64,000 nt of DNA from Magnetovibrio sp. Lineage in GTDB: Bacteria; Pseudomonadota; Alphaproteobacteria; Rhodospirillales; Casp-alpha2. Position numbers and translations under genes: made by a program. Within the stretch, counting starts at the first letter, position 1; every line of letters begins with the position of its first letter. The notes beneath the pieces were generated by a model, which made no database searches, was not told where the DNA came from, and saw nothing but the letters and a program-made list of their open reading frames with translations. The stretch covers positions 8,009 through 72,008 of the forward strand of contig NZFO01000017.1 of the NCBI GenBank assembly GCA_002690705.1, in the 5' to 3' direction. This document shows positions 1-8,906 of the stretch, in pieces.

Positions 1-219
1 GCCTCCAACTGTTGTGACAATATCATTAATTGCCTTATCGAGATGTGCAAGTCGAGGGCGCGTATCTGTTAACCCTCCGATCTTCCATATCCCTGAGTCT
101 ATGGGGGACTCAAAGGCTGTTAGGGCGATACAAGTATTTTCGAAAAGATTTTCTACAGCTTCTCGAGCACTATTCGTGACGGAGACTTCAACCCTCCATA
201 AAACAATTGGGTGTTTCAT
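1..219 (-). CDS. prmA: Ribosomal protein L11 methyltransferase, N-terminal part (truncated by window edge)
   Basis: The reverse strand is open from the window edge to an ATG at 219 and encodes 73 residues beginning MKHPIVLWRVEVSVTNSARE, with a later GIWKIGGLTD stretch. This layout (WRVEV strand, an 'ALTAFES' segment, a W-x-V/I-x-G-x-TD segment) is how alphaproteobacterial PrmA proteins begin. PrmA trimethylates ribosomal protein L11 using S-adenosylmethionine; the SAM-binding domain lies outside the window. The ATG overlaps the uvrD stop codon as ATGA (216-219), so the gene is probably translated by coupling from uvrD. The identification rests on the small N-terminal domain only. Confidence 0.7.
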   Translation of the reverse strand, partial: MKHPIVLWRVEVSVTNSAREAVENLFENTCIALTAFESPIDSGIWKIGGLTDTRPRLAHLDKAINDIVTTVGG

Positions 220-2513
220 GCTTCTTCGACGAAGCTTCTCATGACTTTTTTTGACCCGGCTTTTTCAAATTCAATCTCAAGTTTTCCACTATCAGCGGCC
301 ATAATCCTGCCATAACCAAACTTTTGATGAAAAACGCGTGTGCCAATCTTCAGATCATCTTTATCTGCTATTATTTCTGAACGCCAATCCGCATCTTTGA
401 TGATGGGGGCTTCCCGACGATTATGACTTTGATAACGCCATTTGTTTTGGTTGTCTCCAACGCCAACGTCGCTAAGCCCGCCCAAAGACCCAACTTGGCG
501 GTTGTAGATTCTGGGTGTGCTCTCAATATCAACGTTTTCATACGGCAATTCGTCAATAAACCTTGACGGGATTGCACTCTGCCATCTGCCAAACACTCTC
601 CGATTAGCCGCAAATGATACAAATACCCGTTCGCGCGCTCTGGTTAGCCCGACGTAAGCTAAGCGTCGCTCCTCTTCAAGGCCGTCAGTGCCACTGTCGT
701 CCAATGCACGCTGGTGCGGGAAAAGGCCCTCTTCCCAGCCAGGAAGGAACACAGTCAAAAACTCTAACCCCTTCGCGCCGTGAAGTGTCATTATATTAAC
801 TTTATCCTCGATGAGGGAGTCCTCATATTCCATGACTAAGGAGACATGCTCCAAAAATGCTGCCAAACTGTCAAAATCTTCAAGTGCGACGCATAGTTCT
901 CTCAAGTTATCCAGACGTCCGGGTGCCTCGGGTGTGTTTGCAGTTTTCCACATGGCCATATAACCCGACTCATCAAGAACGGTCTTTGTCAGTTCTGGAT
1001 GAGGAATATCGTTCAACAAACTGCGCCAGCGGTTAAAATCAAGTAATAGATCGCTAAGTGTTTTGCGAGCCGTCGGCCGTATTTCATCGGTTTCGATAAG
1101 CTTTAGAACGGCGCGCGAGAGAGATATTCTCTCAGCCCGCGCTAGTCCGTGGAGGACTTGTAGCGTCGTATTGCCAATGCCCCGTTTTGGCAAATTTACT
1201 ATACGCTCAAAGGCTAGATCATCGTCTGGTTGCTGGATTACACGGAGATAGGCGATGGTGTCACGGATTTCTTGACGTTCATAAAATCGGGGGCCACCAA
1301 TCACGCGATAGGGAATTCCGAGTCTTATCAAACGTTCTTCAAATTCACGCGTCTGAAATCCAGCTCGCACAAGCACTGCCATTTGGCTGAGCATATGACC
1401 TCTCGCTTGGTGGCTCTCAATTTCATCGCCCACTGCACGTGCTTCTTCCTCCCCATCCCAAACTCCGCGCACGTGGACCTTTTCGCCTTCTCCGGCGTCG
1501 GTCCATAGCGTCTTACCGAGACGACTTTCGTTTTGGGAGATTAGTCCAGACGCTGCTGCCAAGATTTGTGGCGTCGACCGGTAGTTACGCTCGAGTCGAA
1601 CAATCTGTGCGCCTGAAAAATCTTGCTCGAAACGGAGAATATTTCCAACCTCTGCGCCCCGCCATGAATAAATAGACTGATCATCATCACCGACGCAGCA
1701 AATATTTCGATGGCCTTGGGCGAGAATGCGCAACCAGAGGTACTGTGCGACGTTTGTGTCTTGATACTCATCAACAAGAATATAGCGGAACTGGTGCTGA
1801 TATTTCTCTAGAATATCGGGGTAAGATTTAAATAAGTCGAGGCATAGAAGCAGCAAGTCCCCAAAGTCGACGGCATTAACTTGTTTTAGGCGATCTTGGT
1901 AATCCATGTATAAATTTAATATACGGCCTTCAGCCATATCTGCGCCCTCGTTTGGTGAGACCTTATCGGGTGTTAAGCCACGATCTTTCCAACGCTGAAT
2001 AGTGCCGACGATCGTGCGTGGCGGGAAACGTTTACTGTCGATTTCATGGATATCCATATATTGCTTCACTAACCGAATTTGGTCGTCTTGATCGAGAATT
2101 GAAAAGGATGATGTCAGGCCAATGGCCTCTGCATGAGCGCGCAGAATTCGCGCACCAATTGAATGAAAGGTTCCAACCCACCAACCTTCTACTGGTGCGT
2201 TAAGCAGGATGGAAACGCGGTCCTTCATTTCTCTTGCCGCTTTATTAGTAAAGGTCACTGCAAGAAGTTGCCATGGTTTGGCGCGATCCTGCATAAGTAT
2301 GTGGGCCAGCCGTGTAGTAAGAACCCTAGTTTTACCTGTACCTGCGCCGGCTAAAACTAACAGTGGTCCATCTATGGTCTGGACGGCCTCAGACTGTGTC
2401 TCGTTCAAATTCTTTAGGTATGCGCAATCGCCTGTAGGCGAGTGCGCAGGGCGACGCGATTGGGGCTGGCATAAGCCTTCATTTGAGTTTATCGAATCGA
2501 ACGAATCTTGCAT
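216..2513 (-). CDS. uvrD: ATP-dependent DNA helicase UvrD/PcrA
   Basis: A 765-residue superfamily 1A 3'-5' helicase. Visible motifs are the Walker A GAGTGKT (residues 56-62), the Walker B-type DEYQDT (248-253), QSIYSWRGA (279-287), LERNYRSTP, IMTLHGAKGLEF and LAYVGLTRARE, in the order expected for UvrD/PcrA. The last ~50 residues (GTRVFHQKFGYGRI and following) form the Tudor-like C-terminal domain that in PcrA/UvrD contacts RNA polymerase. It unwinds DNA in nucleotide excision repair (removing the UvrC-incised oligomer) and mismatch repair, and strips proteins from DNA. uvrB lies at the other end of the window, so the excision genes are not clustered. It is followed by prmA with a 4-base overlap. 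The alphaproteobacterial AddA and Rep paralogues are less likely given the Tudor tail. Confidence 0.95.
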   Translation of the reverse strand: MQDSFDSINSNEGLCQPQSRRPAHSPTGDCAYLKNLNETQSEAVQTIDGPLLVLAGAGTGKTRVLTTRLAHILMQDRAKPWQLLAVTFTNKAAREMKDRVSILLNAPVEGWWVGTFHSIGARILRAHAEAIGLTSSFSILDQDDQIRLVKQYMDIHEIDSKRFPPRTIVGTIQRWKDRGLTPDKVSPNEGADMAEGRILNLYMDYQDRLKQVNAVDFGDLLLLCLDLFKSYPDILEKYQHQFRYILVDEYQDTNVAQYLWLRILAQGHRNICCVGDDDQSIYSWRGAEVGNILRFEQDFSGAQIVRLERNYRSTPQILAAASGLISQNESRLGKTLWTDAGEGEKVHVRGVWDGEEEARAVGDEIESHQARGHMLSQMAVLVRAGFQTREFEERLIRLGIPYRVIGGPRFYERQEIRDTIAYLRVIQQPDDDLAFERIVNLPKRGIGNTTLQVLHGLARAERISLSRAVLKLIETDEIRPTARKTLSDLLLDFNRWRSLLNDIPHPELTKTVLDESGYMAMWKTANTPEAPGRLDNLRELCVALEDFDSLAAFLEHVSLVMEYEDSLIEDKVNIMTLHGAKGLEFLTVFLPGWEEGLFPHQRALDDSGTDGLEEERRLAYVGLTRARERVFVSFAANRRVFGRWQSAIPSRFIDELPYENVDIESTPRIYNRQVGSLGGLSDVGVGDNQNKWRYQSHNRREAPIIKDADWRSEIIADKDDLKIGTRVFHQKFGYGRIMAADSGKLEIEFEKAGSKKVMRSFVEEA

Positions 2514-2637
2514 AAATATAAGTATAGCACGTGTTGCAAATATGGCACGGCTTGCCTTGATCTAATTGGTTTGTTTTTTAGCTTTGGTTTTTTGGGTTGG
2601 CAGATCCACTTAGGTATATATCTATTTTGTCGATAAA

Positions 2638-4434
2638 CTAGCTTTCTCCGTGTTCCTCATGGCGCATTCGGACTAATGCACGACTGTAGGCTGCCATGAC
2701 GTCGCGCTGATGAATACAGCCAACATATTTCTTGGTCAGAGTTGTATCTACGATGGCGATATGTTCTTCATCGGTATCGTTCATTAAATTTACCGCAGTA
2801 TCTAATCCGTCACTGGGTGTAAGAAAAGGCGGGTGCAGCCTTGCGACGTCCCCTGCGTTAATGAGATCATCCATTTCATGGCTGAAAGCTACCTCGCTTA
2901 AATCGGCGAGTGTAATTGTGCCAGTTAATTTACCATCCTCGCTAACAACAAATAATTCTCCGTGAGGTGTTTGCTGCAGACGGTCACGAAGTTCTTGTAA
3001 TGGTGTTCTGGGCGTGACCGTTGTGCCATCGTTTTTTAGAACATTTTCCATAGGAATTGAACGCATTATCTCCGCCTCAAATCCTCCTTTTACATCGATA
3101 CCTCGCTCGAGCAATTGGACACTAAAAAATGAACGGCCATGAAAATGATGGGTGATTTCGGAAGCTATTACTACCGCGATCATTACAGCTAACGTCAGGG
3201 CGTGGTTCCCGGTCATCTCAAAGATTATCAGCGTCGTCGAGATAGGTGCGCCTAATACTGCGGCTGCAACGGCGCCCATCCCAACAACTGTATATACACT
3301 GATATCGGATGCGAGGTGAGGCAAGGCGTTGGTAGCTAGAGTCCCAAATGAGCCACCTACCATTGCACCGATTACAAGAGAAGGTGAGAATACGCCACCC
3401 CCGAACCCAAAACCAACGCAGAGCGCGGTTGCCGCAATTTTTGCAACACCAATAAATAATAGTGCCCAAATAGAAAATTGGAGCAACATTGCTTTTTCGG
3501 TAGCCTCGTAACCTACGCCAAGAATTTCTGGAAGAAAAGTGGCGGCAATGCCGAGAATGCAACCTGCAAGAGCAGGCTTTAACCATTGGGGTAAAGTTAA
3601 ATAGGCTGCAAAACTTGAGGCAATGCTTATGCTCTTCATGAAAATGACTGCAACGCCTCCTGAGACAAGCCCGAGTAAGGCGAATGCGGGCATCTCCCAG
3701 AACGATTGTATGATGCCAATTTCCATCGAAAACGCCGGAAAATCGCCGAACCAGATGCGTGATACCGCGGTGCTTGCCACACTAGCAATGACAATTGGCG
3801 CAAAGGCCTTGAGGGCATAATGTCCGACCACAACCTCATTGGCGAACAAAGCTCCCGCGATAGGTGCATTGAATGAACCGGCAACTGCCGCTGCAACCCC
3901 GCACCCGAGCAGTGTCCGCGTTAAAGAACGTGAGAGATGTAGCCTGCGTCCAATCCAACTCGAGAGAGATGCACCTAAATGCACAGCCGGGCCCTCACGT
4001 CCGACAGACGCGCCGGCCCCGATAGAGAGAGCGTTGGTAAAGGCAGCCATTATGCCAATGCGAGACGACAATCGGCCTCCTTGCAAGGCAATGGCCTCGA
4101 TAACATCGGATATCCCGTGAGGTCGTTTTTGTGGAAGAAAACGGTAAGTTAAAAATCCAACCAAAGCCCCGCCGATTGTTGTTGATGCGATGATTCGCCA
4201 TGTTGGAAGTTCGCTGGCTGTAGATGCTAAATGTTCACTGTCGTTACTGTAAAAGCCATCTTGGCCATAAAACAGTCCGGTGAAAACGTCGATTAGCTCG
4301 CGAAAACCAACTATTGATGCTCCTGCTAAAGTTCCCACCAGCAGAGCCAACCCAGATAACACCATATGGTCATTGCGAAGCAACTGCCTTAGACGCGAGA
4401 CGATGCGGATAAATGGAAAAGACGATCCGAGCAT
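2638..4434 (-). CDS. ClC-family chloride channel/transporter with C-terminal CBS domain pair
   Basis: I start this at the ATG at 4434, which follows a GAGG ribosome site at good spacing, rather than the TTG 12 bases upstream; this gives 598 residues. About ten to twelve hydrophobic segments carry ClC signatures: GREGPAVH with the gating glutamate (about residue 147), SFNAPIAGALF, GFGGGVFSPSLVIGA and GAPISTTLIIFEMTGN. A tandem CBS regulatory domain occupies roughly residues 455-590 and may bind adenine nucleotides. The gating glutamate is kept, but the residue matching the internal proton glutamate of E. coli ClC (E203) is valine (FANEVV), as in animal ClC channels, and the selectivity-filter tyrosine is phenylalanine (SFFS). 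It could therefore be a channel rather than an H+/Cl- antiporter. It stands alone, 124 bases upstream of uvrD. Confidence 0.9.
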   Translation of the reverse strand: MLGSSFPFIRIVSRLRQLLRNDHMVLSGLALLVGTLAGASIVGFRELIDVFTGLFYGQDGFYSNDSEHLASTASELPTWRIIASTTIGGALVGFLTYRFLPQKRPHGISDVIEAIALQGGRLSSRIGIMAAFTNALSIGAGASVGREGPAVHLGASLSSWIGRRLHLSRSLTRTLLGCGVAAAVAGSFNAPIAGALFANEVVVGHYALKAFAPIVIASVASTAVSRIWFGDFPAFSMEIGIIQSFWEMPAFALLGLVSGGVAVIFMKSISIASSFAAYLTLPQWLKPALAGCILGIAATFLPEILGVGYEATEKAMLLQFSIWALLFIGVAKIAATALCVGFGFGGGVFSPSLVIGAMVGGSFGTLATNALPHLASDISVYTVVGMGAVAAAVLGAPISTTLIIFEMTGNHALTLAVMIAVVIASEITHHFHGRSFFSVQLLERGIDVKGGFEAEIMRSIPMENVLKNDGTTVTPRTPLQELRDRLQQTPHGELFVVSEDGKLTGTITLADLSEVAFSHEMDDLINAGDVARLHPPFLTPSDGLDTAVNLMNDTDEEHIAIVDTTLTKKYVGCIHQRDVMAAYSRALVRMRHEEHGES

Positions 4435-4771
4435 AATATTCCTCAAAATGGAAATCTAAATGCAATTTGTGAACATATTCTGTAAGTTCTGGACGGGATT
4501 CGCGCTATATCCAGCAAGAAATTGACCCCCGCACCTCTCGATCATCGCTGGCAACCTTTTACATAGTTTTTATCAACCTAATTATTGATCTTTGACTGAT
4601 ACAAATCGTAATTATTAAAACCTTAACGAAAGTATGATTTACGTTCTACTCCTTTGTTATATGCAGCGGCAGCAGTTAATGGCGTTCCTATTCGCATGCA
4701 TCGTTACGTGATAGGAAGTCTCTTGTATCTAATGAATTTTACCGGCTGGCTATTTGGGAGATAAGACGATC
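4435..4771. other. Intergenic region upstream of the ClC gene
   Basis: This 337-base gap separates the thioesterase end from the ClC start. It is AT-rich in the middle and must hold the ClC promoter. I see no hairpin with a T tract and no convincing open frame. Confidence 0.4.
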
Positions 4772-5221
4772 CTAACGCCTTCTAATGCCGATAGTGCTTC
4801 CAACTTGGATTGGAGTAGGTAAATCATTTTGGTTACAAATTAGTTTTTTGATGGTTGAACGAATTGTGGCGGGCATGTCTGCAGATCGGCGCGTCATCAT
4901 ATCGACGTAAAGAAGCATTAATTCGTTGGTAGCCACTACCTGATCTGGATTATTTGATGGACAAGTCATCTGGTGAAAAAGGTGCATGCGCTTTGAATCT
5001 GCATCGAGAATTCTGCTCTCAACCGAGAGGGCATCACCAACCATGACCTCTTTTTCATACGTGAGGTGCGCTTCAACGACAAAAACTGATGCCCTTGATG
5101 CTATTCGAGCAGCTTCGTTCATACCGATACACTCTAAAAAAGCATCGGTGGCATGGTCGAAGATTAAAACATAATAGGCTACGTTCATGTGGCCATTGTA
5201 ATCAACCCATTCGGGTTGCAC
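4772..5221 (-). CDS. Hot-dog fold acyl-CoA thioesterase
   Basis: About 150 residues of the 4HBT/YbgC-like thioesterase family. The signature VDYNGHMNVAYYVLIFDHAT near the N-terminus contains the catalytic-type Asp/Asn-Gly-His-Met-Asn stretch. Family members hydrolyse acyl-CoA thioesters in the cytoplasm; the substrate cannot be read from sequence. The frame opens at a GTG (5221), but only a weak ribosome site precedes it. An in-frame CTG at 5242 lies 8 bases after a clear AGGAG (5255-5251) and would add LILYRES, matching the short strand that usually precedes PEWVDYNGHMN in this family, so translation may begin there. The gene is monocistronic as far as visible. Confidence 0.8.
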   Translation of the reverse strand: MQPEWVDYNGHMNVAYYVLIFDHATDAFLECIGMNEAARIASRASVFVVEAHLTYEKEVMVGDALSVESRILDADSKRMHLFHQMTCPSNNPDQVVATNELMLLYVDMMTRRSADMPATIRSTIKKLICNQNDLPTPIQVGSTIGIRRR

Positions 5222-5242
5222 GCTTTCTCTGTACAGGATCAG

Positions 5243-5626
5243 TACGTTATCTCCTATTTATATACATATTGTCTTTGAGAAATCTATTTAGAGCTTCGGC
5301 AAACATAAGAGTGAATTTGCAGGGCTTGCTCTCAATTCATATGTTACAGATCGTAAGATTTGTTTACAAACATGATTCATTATGGAGACTTAATATTGTT
5401 GAGAGCGCGACAACATTTTGACTAGGATCGATTTTTACTAAAATAACGAGTGTTGGCGTGGGGCATTGCCATCATCAGGCTCGGATAATGTCTCTGGGTA
5501 GTGGTGGCCTATTTAGATAACTGGGCATTGATTTAATGTGAAGTAATAGCAAACTACATTGCCGCTTCGAAGGGCGGGGTGTAAAAGCTTGCTAACGTAT
5601 AATCGTTTAGTGATTTGTAAATTATA
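5243..5626. other. Divergent intergenic region with a TATAAT -10-like box
   Basis: This stretch separates the thioesterase from the divergent glycosyltransferase operon and must carry both promoters. A perfect TATAAT sits at 5598-5603, 24 bases before the glycosyltransferase ATG, but no good -35 box lies 17 bases upstream. No open frame or strong hairpin is evident. Confidence 0.35.
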
Positions 5627-6406
5627 ATGAAAATCCAATCTAATTATGAGGTAACAACAAACGCGATCCCTAATGTTGCGGTTGTTGTCCCAGTTCGCAA
5701 TGAGGCAGAAAATGTTTTCCCGCTCATCGAAGAAATTGTATTGGCACTCGCTGGTTTGTCCTATGAAATCATTTTTGTAAACGATGGCAGCACTGACGAT
5801 ACGAGTATAGCTCTGCGGGATGCGGAGATTAGACATCCTTGTCTAAGGACCCTGACACACACCTCATCTCTCGGCCAGAGCACTGCAATTCTGAGTGGTG
5901 TTCGCGCGGCACTTGGCGACGTTATCATCACTATGGATGGCGATGGACAAAATAACCCTGCAGACGCGCTAATATTGTTAGAGACATTCTATTCAGCCGG
6001 TAGCAAATTAGTCATGGTCGCAGGTCATCGAGTCAAGCGGAGTGACATCTGGCTTCGGCGTTTTTCATCGCGGGTAGCTAATAATGTGCGTAAAAAAATA
6101 CTCGGGGATGCCACCCCGGATACGGGATGTGGATTAAAGGTGTTCAGTAGACAAACCTTTCTTGAGATTCCTGCTTTTAATCACATGCATAGGTTTTTAC
6201 CGGCCCTTATAATACGAGCTGGCGGGCAGGTTTTATCCGTTCCTGTTAGCCACCGCCCGCGCACAAAAGGCATGTCCAATTATGGACTGTGGAATAGATT
6301 GTGGGTCGGTATTATTGATCTTTTGGGACTGTTATGGCTTCTCCGCCGCCCAGCCAGGCCGACCTTTGTTGAGAAGGACAAAGATGAGTCAGGGGATTTA
6401 AAGTGA
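5627..6406 (+). CDS. Family 2 glycosyltransferase (dolichyl/undecaprenyl-phosphate sugar transferase type)
   Basis: A 259-residue GT2 protein. The N-terminus shows VVPVRNEAENV (residues 20-30), VNDGSTDD (51-58) and TMDGDGQNNP (103-111), the DPM1/ArnC-like nucleotide-sugar and metal-binding motifs. It has only a weak hydrophobic stretch near the C-terminus (WVGIIDLLGLLWLL), not the two helices of ArnC/GtrB. Such enzymes transfer a sugar from NDP-sugar to a polyprenyl phosphate on the cytoplasmic face of the inner membrane. The next gene overlaps by 4 bases (GTGA) and an ArnT-like GT39 follows, suggesting that the lipid-linked sugar made here is used by the GT39. No strong ribosome site precedes the ATG. 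Confidence 0.88.
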   Translation: MKIQSNYEVTTNAIPNVAVVVPVRNEAENVFPLIEEIVLALAGLSYEIIFVNDGSTDDTSIALRDAEIRHPCLRTLTHTSSLGQSTAILSGVRAALGDVIITMDGDGQNNPADALILLETFYSAGSKLVMVAGHRVKRSDIWLRRFSSRVANNVRKKILGDATPDTGCGLKVFSRQTFLEIPAFNHMHRFLPALIIRAGGQVLSVPVSHRPRTKGMSNYGLWNRLWVGIIDLLGLLWLLRRPARPTFVEKDKDESGDLK

Positions 6407-7122
6407 GTATTCAGGGTATTTTCCGTGGTTTAATTTTTCTTCTGTCGCTTGTCGCGGTCGCGTTTTTATTGCGTGCTATCCAACTGGACTCATTTTTAGA
6501 TAAAGCATGGATTGATAATGAGATCCGTGGTCATGGTTTATCGGGCGAGGTATTGTTATTCGTTATTGGAGCAGTCTTTGTGGCCGTCGGTCTCCCGCGG
6601 CAAATAATTAGCTTTCTTGCCGGTTATGGCCTTGGATTTTCAGAGGGCTTCGCATTGGCGCTTTTTGCTACTGCAGGAGGCTGTGCGATAACATTTTCTT
6701 ATGCCCGCTTTTTAGGACGTGACTTAATTTCTCGTAAATTTTCGGGGAAAATTCGGCAAATCGATAATTTCTTAGCGGAAAATCCGTTCAAAATGACATT
6801 ACTAATTCGGCTTTTACCAGCTGGATCAAATCTTTTGACTAATCTCGCAGCGGGTGTTTCAAAGGTCGGGGCTTCTCCCTTTGTTGCTGGTTCAGTCCTC
6901 GGATACGTTCCGCAGACTGCTGTTTTTGCGCTCTTGGGAAGCGGTATCGAAGTGAATCCAGTATGGCGGATTGGATTAAGTGTCGTCTTGTTTGTGATTT
7001 GTGGCGGTATTGGTATGCATCTCTACCGCCGTTACCGGCGCGGAAAAAGTTTAGAAGTGAATGAAGGCAAAGTCCCCACTGAGAGCTCCGGAGGAGCGGG
7101 CATCATTCAGAATAAAGGTTGA
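6403..7122 (+). CDS. TVP38/TMEM64 (DedA-superfamily, VTT domain) membrane protein
   Basis: A 239-residue polytopic protein starting at a GTG that overlaps the upstream stop (GTGA). Hydrophobic segments occur around residues 5-25, 48-85, 87-105, 160-180 and 190-208. The VTT-domain core is visible as GLPRQIISFLAGYGLGFSEG, the GGCAITFSYARFLGRDL stretch, and RLLPAGSNLLTNLAAGVSKV. DedA/TVP38 proteins are implicated in flipping or recycling polyprenyl phosphate and phospholipids across the inner membrane. Sitting between a GT2 and a GT39 that both use polyprenyl-phosphate sugars, a flippase or carrier-recycling role fits. The tail (after ~210) is charged and probably cytoplasmic. Confidence 0.88.
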   Translation: MSIQGIFRGLIFLLSLVAVAFLLRAIQLDSFLDKAWIDNEIRGHGLSGEVLLFVIGAVFVAVGLPRQIISFLAGYGLGFSEGFALALFATAGGCAITFSYARFLGRDLISRKFSGKIRQIDNFLAENPFKMTLLIRLLPAGSNLLTNLAAGVSKVGASPFVAGSVLGYVPQTAVFALLGSGIEVNPVWRIGLSVVLFVICGGIGMHLYRRYRRGKSLEVNEGKVPTESSGGAGIIQNKG

Positions 7123-7129
7123 ACGGTAA

Positions 7130-8764
7130 ATGCTCGGCGCCAAAAGAATCCTAGGTTGGCCGATAATTGTCTTGCTGTGGCTCATGTTAATTGTCGTAAC
7201 CCTCGCGACTAGACCTCTCTTGCCGGTTGACGAAACACGCTATCTTGCGGTCGCATGGGATATGTGGCGGGAAGGAAACTATCTGGTCCCGCATTTAAAT
7301 GGTGAGCCTTACAGCCATAAACCGCCGCTTTTATTCTGGTTGATGACAATGGGTTGGCATTTGTTTGGGGTCAATGAATGGTGGCCGAGGATAGTGGCGC
7401 CGTTATTTGGTTTAATAGCTTTGCTGCTGAGCGCGCGTCTTGGGCGGATGCTATGGCCAGCTGAAAGTAGGTTACCCAGACAGGCGAGTATTCTGCTATT
7501 CGGGGCTCTATTTTGGACGATTTTTAGCACGCTAACTATGTTCGATATGCTTTTAGCGGTTTTTACTTTGATTGCCTTAATAGGAACAGTCGACGCAGCA
7601 TTGAAGGGGGGGCGTAGGGGTTTTGTTTTGATGGGTCTTGCTATGGGTTTTGGTGCTTTGACCAAGGGACCAGCGATCCTATTACATGTTCTACCAGTTG
7701 CTCTCGCGGCTCCTTGGTGGGCCTCTAATATACCTTCCGCGGATGTAGGCCCCAAAAGTCGCTGGTATTTCGGAGTAATCTTTTCGATATGTGTTACCCT
7801 TGCCATTAGTTTGTCATGGGCAATTCCGGCGGGTTTAGCAGGGGGCGAGGAATATCGAAATGCAATTTTTTGGGGACAATCAGCCGACAGAATGCTCTCT
7901 TCTTTCGCCCATGCGCGGCCACTTTGGTGGTATCTAACGGCGTTGCCGATTGTAACATTACCTTGGGTCATTTGGCCAAAGCTATGGCGTGCTTCAAAAG
8001 CGGCGACCAATGTTTCCGGTGACGGAGGGTTACAATTTTGTTTGGTTTGGTTTGCCGTTGCATTCTTTGCGTTCTCCCTAATTAGTGGCAAACAATTGCA
8101 CTACTTGCTCCCCGAATTTCCAGCTATTGCGCTGATTGCAGCGAGGGTTTTACTCCTATACGAAAAGGGGGATATCCAACGTGCAATTGACTTCTTGGTT
8201 CCGGGTGGTCTGGCTATTATCGCTGGCATTTTGATGATTTTCGCGGCTTGGTTGCCCTTATCATCCGGTTTAATGGCATTGATCCCTGAAATTCGACCTG
8301 AAGCAGGTATTTTAATTGTTATGGCGGGGGCCGTGGTCATATCCATTCGGGATGGAGATATTTGGTCGGAGTCTGTAAGGCTGGCCTTTATTTCTGTATT
8401 TGTAGTTTTAGCACTGCATTTTGCAGCGGCGCCATACCTTGATCGCCGGTATGATTTAACTCGAATGGGTGCGTTCTTACATAAAATGCAGCTGAATGGT
8501 AAGAAGGTCGCTTATTTTGGCAAATATCATGGCCAATTTCATTTTTTGGGTCGTCTGAGAGACTCATTCGCTGTAATTGGGCTACGGAGTGGGCAGGAGG
8601 AGCGATTTTTAAGGCGCTATTCAGACGGAGTGATTGTTGCAAAGTATCGAGATGTGCCAAGAGGAGCTGACCCATTATTCACATCAAAATATCGCCGGTT
8701 CACTTATGTGGTATGGGAAGCAGAAGCTCTGCGGACTAATCCTAACATTGGGAACCGGCGCTGA
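7130..8764 (+). CDS. ArnT-like GT39 membrane glycosyltransferase
   Basis: A 544-residue integral membrane protein with an N-terminal helix followed by the periplasmic first loop carrying the GT39/PMT catalytic acidic pair (LPVDETRY, DE at 34-35) and the conserved YSHKPPLLFWL (61-71). About ten further hydrophobic segments follow, then a soluble C-terminal domain. The family transfers a sugar from polyprenyl phosphate to lipid A, protein or another envelope acceptor at the periplasmic side; ArnT itself adds aminoarabinose. It lies 7 bases after the TVP38 gene and ends the operon. Acceptor and sugar cannot be told: no aminoarabinose synthesis genes are present nearby. Confidence 0.88.
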   Translation: MLGAKRILGWPIIVLLWLMLIVVTLATRPLLPVDETRYLAVAWDMWREGNYLVPHLNGEPYSHKPPLLFWLMTMGWHLFGVNEWWPRIVAPLFGLIALLLSARLGRMLWPAESRLPRQASILLFGALFWTIFSTLTMFDMLLAVFTLIALIGTVDAALKGGRRGFVLMGLAMGFGALTKGPAILLHVLPVALAAPWWASNIPSADVGPKSRWYFGVIFSICVTLAISLSWAIPAGLAGGEEYRNAIFWGQSADRMLSSFAHARPLWWYLTALPIVTLPWVIWPKLWRASKAATNVSGDGGLQFCLVWFAVAFFAFSLISGKQLHYLLPEFPAIALIAARVLLLYEKGDIQRAIDFLVPGGLAIIAGILMIFAAWLPLSSGLMALIPEIRPEAGILIVMAGAVVISIRDGDIWSESVRLAFISVFVVLALHFAAAPYLDRRYDLTRMGAFLHKMQLNGKKVAYFGKYHGQFHFLGRLRDSFAVIGLRSGQEERFLRRYSDGVIVAKYRDVPRGADPLFTSKYRRFTYVVWEAEALRTNPNIGNRR

Positions 8765-8796
8765 GAAAAAAAATAAAGAAAAATTCTTTAGCTGGC

Positions 8797-8825
8797 TTGA
8801 CACCGGCTCATGATATTACTATATC
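8797..8825 (+). promoter_or_regulatory. groESL promoter (-35 TTGACA, -10 TATATC)
   Basis: A perfect TTGACA at 8797-8802 is followed, after exactly 17 bases, by TATATC at 8820-8825. It sits about 80 bases ahead of the groES start and directly abuts the CIRCE operator, which would then cover the transcription start. Confidence 0.75.
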
Positions 8826-8826
8826 G

Positions 8827-8853
8827 CTGGCACTCACGGGCTTTGACTGCTAG
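8827..8853 (+). promoter_or_regulatory. CIRCE operator for the HrcA heat-shock repressor
   Basis: Arms CTGGCACTC (8827-8835) and GACTGCTAG (8845-8853) are separated by exactly 9 bases. Each arm matches the CIRCE consensus (TTAGCACTC-N9-GAGTGCTAA) at 7 of 9 positions. The site is immediately downstream of the -10 box, the usual place for HrcA repression of groESL. The hrcA gene itself is not in the window. Confidence 0.8.
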
Positions 8854-8906
8854 TAAGAGTCCGTAAGCTGTTGAACTTTATAGTAAACCATATGGAGGAA
8901 GAGACG

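Noticed and set aside
7309-8091. 260-codon minus-strand frame opposite the GT39 gene
   Set aside because: Low-complexity shadow of a membrane protein gene; the plus frame has the catalytic motifs.
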